Shown one piece after another: positions 47,833 to 58,392 of a stretch of DNA of 64,000 bases (positions are counted from its first letter, which is position 1; the number at the start of each line of letters is the position of its first letter). The DNA is from Aureococcus anophagefferens (lineage: Eukaryota; Sar; Pelagophyceae; Pelagomonadales; Pelagomonadaceae): positions 3,211 through 67,210 of the forward strand of contig NW_008705569.1 of assembly GCF_000186865.1 (NCBI RefSeq). The letters run 5' to 3'. A model generated the notes under the pieces. It saw only the letters and a program-made list of their open reading frames with translations, had not been told where the DNA came from and made no database searches. Made by a program: the position numbers and the translations under genes.

Positions 47833-50800
47833 CTAGTCCACGGTGCCCTTGGTGATGTGCTCGAGCTCGGCGAACTCGAGGCCGTCGAGCTGGGCGAACA
47901 TGTGGTGCTTCTTCGCCGTCGCCTCGACCTTGGGCGGCTTCCGCTCGACGTAGGCGGGGCTCGGGAGGACGTGGTGGGCCCAGCAGTGCATGGCGAATTT
48001 CTCCGGGTCGATCTTCACGCGGTTCGACTCGTTCGTGTCCGCCCGGTCCTGGACGGCCGCGAAGAGCGTCGCGACGGCGAGCTCCGAGACCGCGGCCGCG
48101 CCCGGCAGGTCCGGGAAGAAGCGCTTGAAGTCGTCGAAGGTGAGGCGCCCGTCGACGGAGAGCCAGTTGGCGAGCTCCGTCCGGAGGAAGGCCTGCGTCT
48201 GGGCCGCGGCCCTGAAGACCGCGTCGAGCAGCAGCTCGAGCGCGTCCTCGACGTCGAGCGCGGGCACGGGGTGGTCGCCCGCGTCCTTGATGCTCTTCTT
48301 CCCCCGCTCGGCGACCTTGCGAATCTTCAGGAACAGGTCGTACATCGTCTCCTCGTCGAGCCAGGGCCGCGCGAGCGCCGCGAGCGGCGACGTCCACGTC
48401 GTCGGGTCCTCGGCGACGACCCGCTTGTCGTAGCCCACGAGCGCGACGACGACGTCCTGGAGCGGCACGAGGTGGCCCTCGACCGTGTCCGCGTGGGGCG
48501 CCGCCAGCACCGCGGCGATGCCCTTGGGGTGGCCTAAAATCGACCGCAGGAAGACGATGTAGCACTCCGCGAGCATCGGCGCGTAGCACTTCTCCGCGCG
48601 CGGCGTGAGCCCCAAGATGTCGGAGAACTGGCGGAAGCGCCGCACGCGCAGGAGCTTCGACCCCTTCTTGCCCCGGCGCCCGTCGGCCTGCTGGGCGAAG
48701 TAGGTGACGACGTGGAGCGTGTGGAGCAGCTCGTGGAGCCGCGACACGCCGAGCGCGGCGCCGAAGTGGATCACGTGCCAGTTCGCCAGGTAGGCCGCGA
48801 GGCTCGGCTTCGGCCGGTGCTTCCACTTGGCGACGGCCTCCGTCGCCGCGTCCTGGACGGCCTTGTCCTCGACGACCTGGTTCACGCGGCTCAGCACCTG
48901 CGCGAGCGTCACGGGCGGCGGCGGCTTCACCTTGCCGCCCTTTTGTAATTTTGCGAACATGTCGAGGACGGGGCTGCAGCCGGCGACCTTGGCGTGGCCG
49001 TAGGCGACGGGCTTCTTGTCCACGCGCCGCTTCTTGCGCTTGCGGTACGCGCGCCAGTTCTTCTGGATGATCCGCGCCTGGCGCTCGTACTTGGGCCGCA
49101 CCAACCCCGCGAAGACCGCGTCCGGGTCCTGGTCGAACTCGCGCTCGTCGCCCGCCTGGACGTGGGGCGACGACGCGCAGTGGGCGAGGTACTCCGTCGT
49201 GTCGCGCTTGGCCCGCGCGCCGGGGGACTCGTAGACGAACAGGCGCCGCCGGAGCTTCGCGCGCAACAACATGTCGGGCTCCTTGGGCAGCGTGAGGTCG
49301 TCGAAGGCGAGCTCGCCCGTCGTCGGCACCTTGTCGCCCGTCTCCGTGCGCCAGGACTCGGGCAGCGACCAGTTCTCGACCCACTTGGACGCCGCGCCGA
49401 GCTGGGGCCGGTAGAAGCCCCAGCGGAGGTCCGAGCCCTCGTAGTACGCGAGGACCGCGGCGACGCGCGCGAGGCCCCGGTGGTCGTCGCGCCCGAGGTC
49501 CAGCGCGAGCCAGGGCCCGCCCGACGCGACCTGGGCGTCCTCGCAGGGCTCCACGGGCGGCGGCCGCACGACCGCGAAGCACCCCAAACGCGCGGTGATC
49601 GTCCGCCGCAGCGTCGCCGTCAGGCACGGCAGCACGTCGCGCGCGAAGCGGCCCGGGTCCACGAGCCGCGGATACAGGGCGTGGACGACGTCCGCGGCCT
49701 TGGCCTCGTCGACGGGGTGCCGCAGGCCGTCGTAGTTCGGCGCCGTGCGCCCGCCGTCGCCCGCGTACGTCGCCATGACGTAGGCGAGCTGGCCCGACGT
49801 GAGGGCCACGTCCGCGAAGTGGAGCCGCAGCGACAGGAGCTCGTCCTCGCCGTGGGGGTCGCGGACCGCGGCGTCCTGGGCCGACACGGGGAGCAGGTCC
49901 GACGTGCACGGCGTCCGGTGCAGCGTCACGGGGTGCGCGCGGAAGTGCTCGCGCGCGGTCGCCTCGAGGTCGCCGATGGCGCAGCGGTCGTTGCGGTCGA
50001 AGCGCCGGATCAGCGCGCGCTTCAGGTCGCCCTGGGACTCGATGCCCAGGTGGCGGTCCAGCAGGTCCTTCAACTTGACGACGCCGTCGTCGCGCTTCCG
50101 CACGGCGACGAGGCGCGCGAGCGCGTCGCGGCTCACGATCTTCGACCGCACGCCCCGGCCCAGCGTCAGCTTCCACATCTTGCTGCTCTTGACGAGCGAC
50201 GACGGCGTCGCGGGCTTGGACGGCGACTTGGGCGGCGACGCGGGCGGCTCGGGCGCCGCGGGCTTCTCCGGCGAGGCCTTCTTGGACGCGCCCTTCTTCT
50301 TCTTGCCGCCCTTCTTCTTCTTCTTCTTCTTCGCGGCCTTCTTGCCGTCCTCCGGGGCGGCCGCCTCGGCGGCGGCGTCGGCCGCGGGCGCGGGCGCCGT
50401 CGGCGGCTCCTTCGGCGGCGCCTTCGGCGGCGCCTTCGGCTTCTCCTCCCCGGCGCCCTTCTTGCCCTTCCGGCCCTTCTTGGCGCCCTTCTTCTGGGCG
50501 GCCTCCAACCTCCGCTTCGCCTCGCGGACCCGCTTCGTCGTCGCCCACATGCGCTGGATCGACGCGACGACGGCGGATCGGCTCGGCTCCTCGAGCCACG
50601 CGGGCTCCGGGCGCGCGCGGTCGTAGGTCGACGCGCGCTCCGCGTTCTTCGCGTGGTCGATCAAAACATCATCATCCATGGCGAAGGCGCGGACGAGGCG
50701 CCGGCAGGGCGTCGGCAGGTCCGCGTTCGACGCGCGGTGGACGACGTCGCGCGGCGCCAAGGTCGCGTGCGCCGCGTCCGGCCGCGCGGACGACGACACG

Positions 50801-53451
50801 TCGAAGGTCAGCGCGCCGCCCTTGAGCACGGCCCCCAGTTCGACGTCGCGGCCGCGGAGGAGCGCGCGCAACAGCGGCGCGACGTCGCGCGGCCGCGGCG
50901 TGTCCTTGGCCATCGTGTTCTTGCCCCGCGTGAGCGCCTCGGCGCGCGCCCGCTTGGCCGGGTCGTCGGGGCGGAAGCTGACGTTGCGGATGCGCTCGTG
51001 GAGGCCGCAGCCGCGCACCTCCAGCGCGACGCGTTTCTCCGACGCGACCCTCTCTAGAACCGCCCGGAGCGCGAGCTTGTGCGTCGCCAGGCTCAGGTCC
51101 AGCGCGTAGCGCCCGTTCGGCGCGCCGATGAGGGGCCCGTAGGCCGGCCCCAGGGCCCGCGCGAGCGCGCGCTGCGACGCGCGCGCGGGCGCGTAGGCCC
51201 GGATCAATCGCGCGGACGCGTCGACGTCGACGACGCGCGGCAGCAGCACCGTCAGCAGGTGCACCAAATCGCTCAGGGGCCGCTCCTTGAGCTCGTCGTC
51301 GTGGCCGTAGATCTCGCACAAATTCGGCGGCTGCGGGTCGTGGCCGAGGCGCTGGAGCAGCTTCTCGACCTGCCGCGTCGTCAGGAACGGCGCGTGCTGC
51401 AGCAGGTGCGCCGGCTTCGCGCCCACGAGCGCCCGTAAAGCGTCGAAGCCCGTCTCCGTCGGGCAGGCTAGTAAGCTCGGCTGCCGCGGCGCGTAGGCCA
51501 ATTTGAAGCGCATCGTGCCCGTCCGCGGCACGACGAACGCGCGGTCGCCGAGCGGCGCCGCGTTCGGGTTCGTCTTCAGGAACAGTTCGTTCGCCGGATC
51601 CTCCAAATCTAGTTTCAGGTAGGGCGGGCTCGGCGCGTGGCCGCCCCGCGACGCGCACAGGCTCCCGCTCCGCGTGTGCCCCACGGACGGCATCGCGCCG
51701 CGCGTCAGCTTCACGGGCAGCCACGTCCGCTCGCGCTCGTCGCGGCGCTCGTTGCCCGACGCGGCCATGCGGCACCACTCCAGGCTCTCGAAGCGCAGCG
51801 CGTTATCGCGCGCCACGGCCCGCAGCGCGTTGCGCAAGGCCACGCCGACGTCCGGCGCCGTCGTCGCGGGGTCGAGCGGCACCTCCGCGGCGTCGTCGAT
51901 CGCGCCGGCGTCGTCCGGGTCGTAGGTCGGCGGCACGGACCCGTCGCTCGGCACGTCCGCGTCGACGGCGCAGTCGTCCATGTCCAGCGCCAGGGGCCGC
52001 GCCTCGAAGACGCCGCCGCCGTCCTCGAGGGCCGCGGCGCGCAGCAGCGCGCGCGCGCCGAACGCGCCGAGGCGATTCGACGCGAGGTCCAGCAGCTCCA
52101 GCCGCGGCGCGTCCGCGGCGCGCCGCCGGACCAGGTCCCCCAGGAGATGCGCCCCCCGCGGGCCCACGCCGTTGCCCCGCAGCTTCAGCGCCACGAAGTT
52201 CGACGGCTCGGGCGAAAAGTCCGCCGCCGCGAGGATCGCGACGACGCCGCCGTCGCCGAAGCTGTTGTACGACGCGTCCAGCACCTCCAGGTTCGGGCAC
52301 ACGGACACGAGCACGCGCAGCTCGTCGGCGACGTGCAGCCGGTTCCACGACAGGTCCAGGACGCGCAGCGCCAGCCCCAGGTTCCCGTTCGTGAGCCCCC
52401 GGGGTCGCTCGACGACGGCCTCGACGGGCGCCTCGGCCACGACCTCGTGCTTGCGCAGCTGCTTGAACTTGCCCGCCTTCCAGAGCGTCATGGCGAAGCG
52501 CTTCGCGTCCGTCAGCACCAAATCCTGCTCCTCGAGCTCGTCGACGCCGAGCGCCTCCTTGAACAGTTCGAGCTTCTCGGCCTTGGACGCGGCCTCGCCC
52601 TCCACCGTGCCGTCGCCGGGCCCCATGTCGAAGTCGTCCAGGATCAGGTCGAAGGCGTACCAGTCGACCTTGCCCTTGGCGTGCTCCTCGTCCTCGAAGC
52701 GCTGCACGAGCTTCTCCTGGGCCGACGCCGCGCACTCGAACGCGAAGTCGAGCGCCAGCTCCAGGACGTCGTCGAGCGTCGCGTCGCCCTCGTCGCTCAG
52801 CGCGTCGGCGCGCAGCCAGAGCGTCCGCAGCAGGTCGTCGAAGGCCAGGCGCTTGAAGAGGGGCGCGTCCCAGGTCGCCGCGTCCTTCGTCGCGTCCTTC
52901 CCGAAGAGCGCGGTCCGCACGTCCGCGGCGGTCATGCGGCAGCCCCGGGGCTTCTCCTTGACGCGCTCCTTGTCCGGCGCCGGCGCGCCCGCGGGCGTCG
53001 GGACCACGTCCAGCAAGACGTCCAGCGCGCGCCCGCGGCCGTCGAGCGCCCGGCGGAGCACGGACACGTAGACGTCCGCGACGAGCGGCGCGTAGAGCCC
53101 GCTCCGGTCCCGCGACAGCCCGACGACGTCGGAGAACTGGCGCAGCCGCCGCAGCTTCACGGACGTGCTCCGCGCCCGGGCCTCCGGCCCGCTCAGCCGC
53201 AGGATGCGCAGCACGTGCTTGAGCGTGCTCAACAGGTGGGTATAGGCGCGGTTCGCCTTCTTGCCGGACCCGTACTGGACGAGGTGCCAGTAGGGCAGGA
53301 ACGCGGCGAAGTCGACGCGGAACGTCTTCTTGTCGCGCTCGAGCTTGCGCTCGTAGGACGCCTCGGCGAAGATGCGGTCCGCGAGGAGCTGGGAGGTCCG
53401 TTCGCGCGCCTCCTGCGTCGTCATCGACTCCTTCTCCTTGTGCCGCCGGCG

Positions 53452-53482
<31 letters not shown>

Positions 53483-54663
53483 CTCTCCGGCGCGGCCTTG
53501 GCCTCGGCGAGCTTGACGAGCACGGGCGACAGGCCGAGCGCGGCCCCGACGTCCGCGCCGCCGAAGCCGCTCACGAACGTGCGGCGGTCGCCGCCCGTGT
53601 CGCGCCGCTCCGCGGCGGCCATCGACGACCGCCGGCGGAACCGCGCGAGCGTCGGCGCGCCCGCGGAGACGCGGACGGCCTTGCGCGCGCCGCCGTCCGC
53701 GCGCCGGGGCGCGGGCGCGGCGGCCCCCGCGGGCGCGCCGGCGACGCCGCTGTAGGCGTCGTAGGCCCGGACGCCGTCGTCGTCGACGAAGCGCGTGAGG
53801 TCGTTGCGCGACACGTCCAAGATCTGGAGCGCGGACTGCCAGGGCCGCAGCAGCGCCGCCGGCAGGCCCCGCGCGTCGAGGAGCTTCGCCCGGGCGAGCT
53901 GCAGGTCCACGAGGGGGCAGCCCTCGGCGCCGACGAACGCGACGATTCGCCGCATCGCGCCGTCGCTGACGTCGTTCGCCGACAGGCGCAGGACCTCGAG
54001 GGACGCGCGGCGCAGGCACGCGGCCAGGAGCCGCGCGCACGAGCCGCTCTCCAAACCGTTCGCGCGGCAGTCGAGCTGCGTCACGGGCGGCGCCGCGTCG
54101 CCGCCCAGCGCGTGGACGAGCGCCTCGCTGCGCCGCGGGCCGAGGCCCGCGTGGGGCACGAGGACGTGGCCGTCGCCCACGAGCGCCTCGACGGCGTAGG
54201 GCCGCGGCTGCGACGCCGCGGCGGTGCCGTAGTCGCCCGCGCCCAGCGCGTCGATGGTCCGGCCGACGAGGCGGCCGACGACGACGGACCGCGGGCTCCG
54301 CGTCGCGTCGTCGCGCGACGCGTCGACGACGAAGGGGTCCGCCGAGTCCAGGGACCGCGGCGACCGGTCGCCTTGCGAGGCGCGGTCCGCCTCGACGTCC
54401 CGCGCGTGGTCCAGCGCGAGCGCGCGCCGCGCGTCCGCGCGCCGCGCCGACTCGGGCGGCGGCGACGCGGGCAGCTTCGCGTCCTCGGCGGCGTAGTCCT
54501 TGGCCGCGTGGCGCTTGATGCGCGCGACGCGCTTCGACGACGCGACGAGCGCCTTGGCGTTGCGCGTCGCCGTCGCGAGCGCGGCCTCGCGCCGGTCCCG
54601 GAGGCTCGAGCTCGCCGTCGGCCGCAGGAGCCGCGACCCGCCGCCGCCGCCCTTGCCGAGGCG

Positions 54664-54694
<31 letters not shown>

Positions 54695-54927
54695 GCGCGC
54701 AGCGGCGCCAGCAGCGCGTCGGCCGAGGCGCTCGTCGCCATCTTCCGCGGGAGCACCTGGACCTGGCTGCGGCGCAGATGCCAGGCCAAATCGCGCGTGC
54801 CCACGAGCGCTGCTGCCCGCTCCTGGTGTGATTTGCGTTTCGCTGCGAGCGCGGCATCGCTCTGCGACTTGAGCAGGCGGCGGCGGCCGCGATCTGGGTC
54901 CCTCGCGGGCTGCGGCGGGCCCATCAT
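47833..54927 (-). CDS. 2364-aa leucine-rich-repeat/IQ protein with an internally duplicated module
   Basis: Single exon; ATG at 54925-54927 (MMGPPQPARD), although the frame stays open further upstream. LRRs of the ribonuclease-inhibitor type lie at about 280-390 (LEVLRLSANDVSDGAMRRIV) and 847-990 (LRVLDLSWNRLHVADELRVL). A roughly 290-residue module occurs twice. At about 540-830 it has FAAFLPYWHLVQYGSGKKAN, RLRQFSDVVGLSRD and an EF-like acidic helix. At about 2046-2313 it has SLAAYLANWHVIHFG, RFRQFSDILGLTPR and FDDFKRFFPDLPG. IQ-like helices occur near 1455 (SIQRMWATTKRVREAKRRL) and 1955 (ARIIQKNWRAYRKRKKRR), so calmodulin binding is possible. A Lys/Pro/Glu-rich linker lies at about 1480-1560. 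It may be cytoskeletal or flagellar; this is not established. Confidence 0.75.
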
Positions 54928-55068
54928 CGTATTGCCATTAGCGCTGCAGCGTCTAAGCTGACGTTCAACGAGCAGCCTCACAATTGGTGGCTCCAGTTTA
55001 GGCTTCGGGCTGCTCACTATCGTCGCGGCCGTCCCCGTCGCGCGCAACCTTCGGGGCCCTTCTCGCCG

Positions 55069-55760
55069 ATGGCCCAATTCGGCGGCGGTCCCGGCGGGAT
55101 GCCACCGGGGGTGCCCCCCGGCGCGGAGGTGCCGGAAGATAACGACCAGCGCGGCGCCGGCGTTTCCGCGCCCGCTGCGGCCGGCGAGGTTAGCGCGCGC
55201 CCACCCCTGCGCAGGCACGTGCGGCAGATGCAGGCGTTCCTCAAGAAGTTCTGGAAGGAGCAGAGCATCGACATGGAGCAGCTGGAGATCACGTCGGAGC
55301 AGAGCTTCAAGACGCACAACGACCTGCCGCTCGCGCGGATCAAGCGCATCATGAAGTCCGACGAGGACGTGCGCATGATCTCGGCGCGCGCCCGCGTCAA
55401 GTCCACGCGCTGCCCTTTCGCCGCACACAGTAGCGCGCAGGCCGAGGCGCCCGTGCTCTTCGCCAAGGCCTGCGAGCTCTTCATCCTCGAGCTCACGCTG
55501 CGGTCGTGGTGCTACTCGGAGCAGTCGAAGCGCGTTCACCCGGCGTCTCACATGATTCGGGATGCTGCGCGACCGCCGGCGGACGCGCGACTCGTCGATG
55601 CGCGCGCCGAACGATTCGAGGGGACTCATGCGCGCGGATGAACAGGCGCAAGACGCTGCAGAAGGAGGACATCAGTGCCGCGATCCACAAGACGGAGAAC
55701 TTCGACTTCCTCGTCGACAGCGTCGGCCGCTCCGCGCCGCCGCCGCCGCCGCAGCCCTGA
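55069..55760 (+). CDS. NF-YC / HAP5 histone-fold subunit
   Basis: 172 aa from exons 55069-55383, 55441-55529 and 55646-55760. The histone fold reads LPLARIKRIMKSDEDVRMIS, then AEAPVLFAKACELFILELTL, RSWCYSEQSKR and KTLQKEDISAAIHKTENFDF, nearly identical to HAP5 across eukaryotes. Both introns are GC-AG. 55384-55440 (57 nt) restores RMIS-AEAPV. 55530-55645 (116 nt) restores QSK-RKTLQKED. Family conservation fixes both junctions, so the GC donors are well supported. With NF-YB it forms the histone-like platform that NF-YA joins to bind CCAAT boxes in the nucleus. The N-terminus is Gly/Pro-rich and short. Confidence 0.95.
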
Positions 55761-55886
55761 CCGCCCGCGCCGACGTGTCCATACGCCTCCTCCTCCTTGT
55801 TTCGCCGCGCCCCCGCGTCCCGCCGGCGTCGCCCGCCTCGTACTAGTCGTAACTGTCTGTGCCCCCCTATATTTCGATGCGAACTG

Positions 55887-56261
55887 TTATACCTCGACCT
55901 CCGTTTTCGCGGGCTGGCTCACGACGGTTTCGGTCGCGGCGGCGTCCGGCGCGGCCGGCAGCGCGGCCTCCTCGTCGCAGGAGCAGAGCGACGCGGCGAC
56001 GCCGGGCTGCGGCGCGGCGCGCAGGTGCGCGACCCAGGATCGAAATTTGCCGCTGGTGCCCTCGCAGAGCTCGAGGGCCTCGGCGTCCGCGCCGGCGAGG
56101 AGCCGCTCGCCGACGAGTTCGCGCGCGAGGATCCGCTCGCGCATGTCCGCGTCCTCGGGAAAGTGCTCTTTGACGAAGGCCGCGAACTTCTCCGGCGTGT
56201 CGCAGTCCCGGACGAGCTCCTGCCGCGAGAAGTTGGCGTAGGACGAGGCGACGGAGCCCAT
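55887..56261 (-). CDS. small putatively myristoylated protein, unknown
   Basis: 124 aa, ATG at 56259-56261. The start MGSVASSYANF has Gly2 and Ser6, a strong N-myristoylation context. A compact helical domain follows (SRQELVRDCDTPEKFAAFVK, RERILARELVGERLLAGADA, GKFRSWVAHLRAA), resembling a small SAM- or death-like bundle without a clear match. The acidic C-terminus ends KTEVEV. No family recognised. A membrane-tethered adaptor is a guess. It diverges from the methyltransferase gene at 56524. Confidence 0.6.
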   Translation of the reverse strand: MGSVASSYANFSRQELVRDCDTPEKFAAFVKEHFPEDADMRERILARELVGERLLAGADAEALELCEGTSGKFRSWVAHLRAAPQPGVAASLCSCDEEAALPAAPDAAATETVVSQPAKTEVEV

Positions 56262-56523
56262 GCTCTGTAGCGGATCGCGGCGCGTCCTGGCGCGGTGTTC
56301 GGCGGCTTTTTCTTGTCGGCGCGATCGATGCACGTCCTGCCGCGACTGTTGGCGTGCGCTTGGCGTGCGCGCGGCGGCGGAACGGCGCGCGCGGCCGAGG
56401 TCAACACTGGCGCTTGACGCGTTGGTGAGCCGAGTTGGGAGCCGCCTCGGCGCCAGCCTCGTGGGCGCCCGCGCGCGCGCCGCGGCCCAGCCTCCCAGCT
56501 CTAAAAAGCTCGCAGAGAGAAGC

Positions 56524-57447
56524 ATGGCTGCCCAGCTGCAAGAATACCGCTGCGCCGCCTGCGGCGGCGTGCTGCCGCTAACGCGGCGCGAGCACCACGA
56601 GCGCTACTGGTGCACGGCGCGCGCGCCGTCGCCCGACGACGAGCTGTCGGACGACAGCGACGGCGATGACGACACGTCGCTCAACGCCCTCGACGCGCTG
56701 CGGCAGGCGCTGCCCGGCGAGGCGCGCGCGCGGACCGCGATGCTCGCGCCGACGTTTCACAACGCGACGCGCTATAGTTTCGTGCACGCGCCGGGCCTCG
56801 AGTTCGTCTTCGAGCAGCAGAGCGTGTTCGGCGACTGCGACACGGGCGGCGCGCTCTGGTTCTCGGAGATCGTCGTCGCCGAGTGGCTCGCGCGGCGCGG
56901 GCCGGGCCGCGGCCGCCTGCTCGAGCTCGGCTGCGGCGCCGCGCCCGCGGCGGGCCTCGCGGCCTTCGCCGCGGGCTGGGACGTCGTGTTCACGGACGTC
57001 GCCGCCGTGCTGCCGTCGACGCGGCGCAACATCGAGGTCAACGCCGCGGCCTGCGGGAGGCCCCTGAACGACCCGAACGCGCTCGATCTCCTGGCCTTCG
57101 ACTGGAACGGGCCCCTGCCGGACCGCGTCGCGCTGCTCGCGCCGTCCTTCGCGACGATCGTCGTCTCGGACTGCCTGTTCCGCGCGACGTACCACGCGCC
57201 CCTCGCGCGGACCCTCGCGGCGCTCCTCGCGGCCGCGGGCCCGGCCGCGCCGGAGATCCTCGTCGCGTTCCAGCTCCGCGACGACGCGGACCTCCTCTTT
57301 TTCACGCACGCGCTGCCCTACTTTGGCCTGCGCGGTGACCGCATCGACATCGACGCGCACCTCGCGGGACTCCGCTGGCACAACGTCCCGAGCCACGCGA
57401 TCCGCGACCACCTGTTTTTGTACGGCGTCGTGGCGGCGCCGAGGTAA
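56524..57447 (+). CDS. METTL21-type (methyltransf_16) protein methyltransferase with N-terminal Cys pairs
   Basis: 307 aa, ATG at 56524. The N-terminus YRCAACGGVLPLTRREHHER with a later Cys (HERYWC) could be a small zinc knuckle. The Rossmann SAM domain has motif I LLELGCGAAPAAGLAAFAA, then DVVFTDVAAVLPSTRRNIEV (motif II), and SDCLFRATYHAPLARTLAAL in the 'post II' position, where METTL21-like enzymes have 'D-x-x-Y'. These enzymes trimethylate lysines on chaperones or elongation factors, using SAM, in the cytosol. The exact target is unknown. Confidence 0.8.
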   Translation: MAAQLQEYRCAACGGVLPLTRREHHERYWCTARAPSPDDELSDDSDGDDDTSLNALDALRQALPGEARARTAMLAPTFHNATRYSFVHAPGLEFVFEQQSVFGDCDTGGALWFSEIVVAEWLARRGPGRGRLLELGCGAAPAAGLAAFAAGWDVVFTDVAAVLPSTRRNIEVNAAACGRPLNDPNALDLLAFDWNGPLPDRVALLAPSFATIVVSDCLFRATYHAPLARTLAALLAAAGPAAPEILVAFQLRDDADLLFFTHALPYFGLRGDRIDIDAHLAGLRWHNVPSHAIRDHLFLYGVVAAPR

Positions 57448-57454
57448 TTACTTC

Positions 57455-58270
57455 CTAGAGATAGGACTCGATGATGGGCCTTGCGTATCTCGGGATGCGC
57501 CCGGCGAGCTTGTAGAAGTCGCGCAACAGCGCGGCGACGACCAGCGCGGCTTTCCGCTTGGCGGCGGCGCCGGCATTCTGAACGAAAAATTCCGCGCAGA
57601 CGACCACGCGGCCTCGCCGCGCGAGCTCGACGAATGCCTCGACGCGGCCTCGAGCCAGCGCGATGGCGACCGCGTTGTCGTCGTTGTCGCACGAGAGGGA
57701 CAGCAGCGCCCGGGCGGCAGTCGCATGAAGGTTCTGGCGCTGAGCTGTGGGCCATGGGATGCTGCTGATGGGGCCGCTGCTCTCGACCAGCGCGAGAAGC
57801 GGTGGAACGCCACCGGCTTCGCGAATCGCGACCTTGTTCTCGGCGTCGAGATGAGAGAGGGTCAACAGCGCATCCGCGGCAGACTGTCTCGTGCCGAAGC
57901 TGCTGCTGCTCAAAAGCGCGACGAACACGGGTATGCCACCCGCCTCCCGAATCGCGACCTTATTTTCCTCGTTCTGCGCGAGCTGCTTCAACGCCTTCGA
58001 GACCGTCGGTATTAGCTTGGAGTGGTGTAGTTTCAATCGATGCCTGCGGCTCTCGAGCAGCGCGACGAGCAATCGGATACCGCCGGCCTCCCGAATCGCG
58101 ACCGTGTGATGGTCATTTCTGGCCGCCAGGAGCCATAACTTCAGCGCGGCTTCCGCCTCAACGACCACGTCGTCGCCCTGCAGCGCGGCGATCGCGGCAT
58201 CAAGATCATTCATGTTGTCGAGGCTCGAGGGGAGGAGATCATCGCATCGTACTGAGGGGAGGTCGTACAT
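57455..58270 (-). CDS. Armadillo-repeat protein, tandem copy 1
   Basis: 271 aa, ATG at 58268-58270. Five or so Armadillo repeats show the characteristic NKVAIREAGGIPVFVALL pattern (NHHTVAIREAGGIR, ENKVAIREAGGIP, ENKVAIREAGGVP, DNAVAIALARGRVE), similar to plant and Vac8-type ARM proteins. The C-terminus (KRKAALVVAALLRDFYKLAG, then IIESYL) is nearly the same as in the next gene upstream on this strand. ARM superhelices bind peptide partners; none can be named. It lies 7 bp beyond the convergent methyltransferase stop. The two ARM genes are a recent tandem duplication. Confidence 0.75.
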   Translation of the reverse strand: MYDLPSVRCDDLLPSSLDNMNDLDAAIAALQGDDVVVEAEAALKLWLLAARNDHHTVAIREAGGIRLLVALLESRRHRLKLHHSKLIPTVSKALKQLAQNEENKVAIREAGGIPVFVALLSSSSFGTRQSAADALLTLSHLDAENKVAIREAGGVPPLLALVESSGPISSIPWPTAQRQNLHATAARALLSLSCDNDDNAVAIALARGRVEAFVELARRGRVVVCAEFFVQNAGAAAKRKAALVVAALLRDFYKLAGRIPRYARPIIESYL

Positions 58271-58392
58271 TGCGCCGACGTCGACCTTTCTGTGCAACTC
58301 AGCCGCTCTGGTGCTGGCGCCGGCGAGGACTCCGGCTGCGGTTCTAGGCCTGGTTCTAGCTGCGGTGCCGAGGTATTGCTTCGCGTTACTTC

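Noticed and set aside
51637..54831. Long plus-strand open frame opposite the LRR/IQ gene
   Set aside because: Arg-rich and motif-free. The minus-strand frame has LRR and IQ motifs and normal composition.
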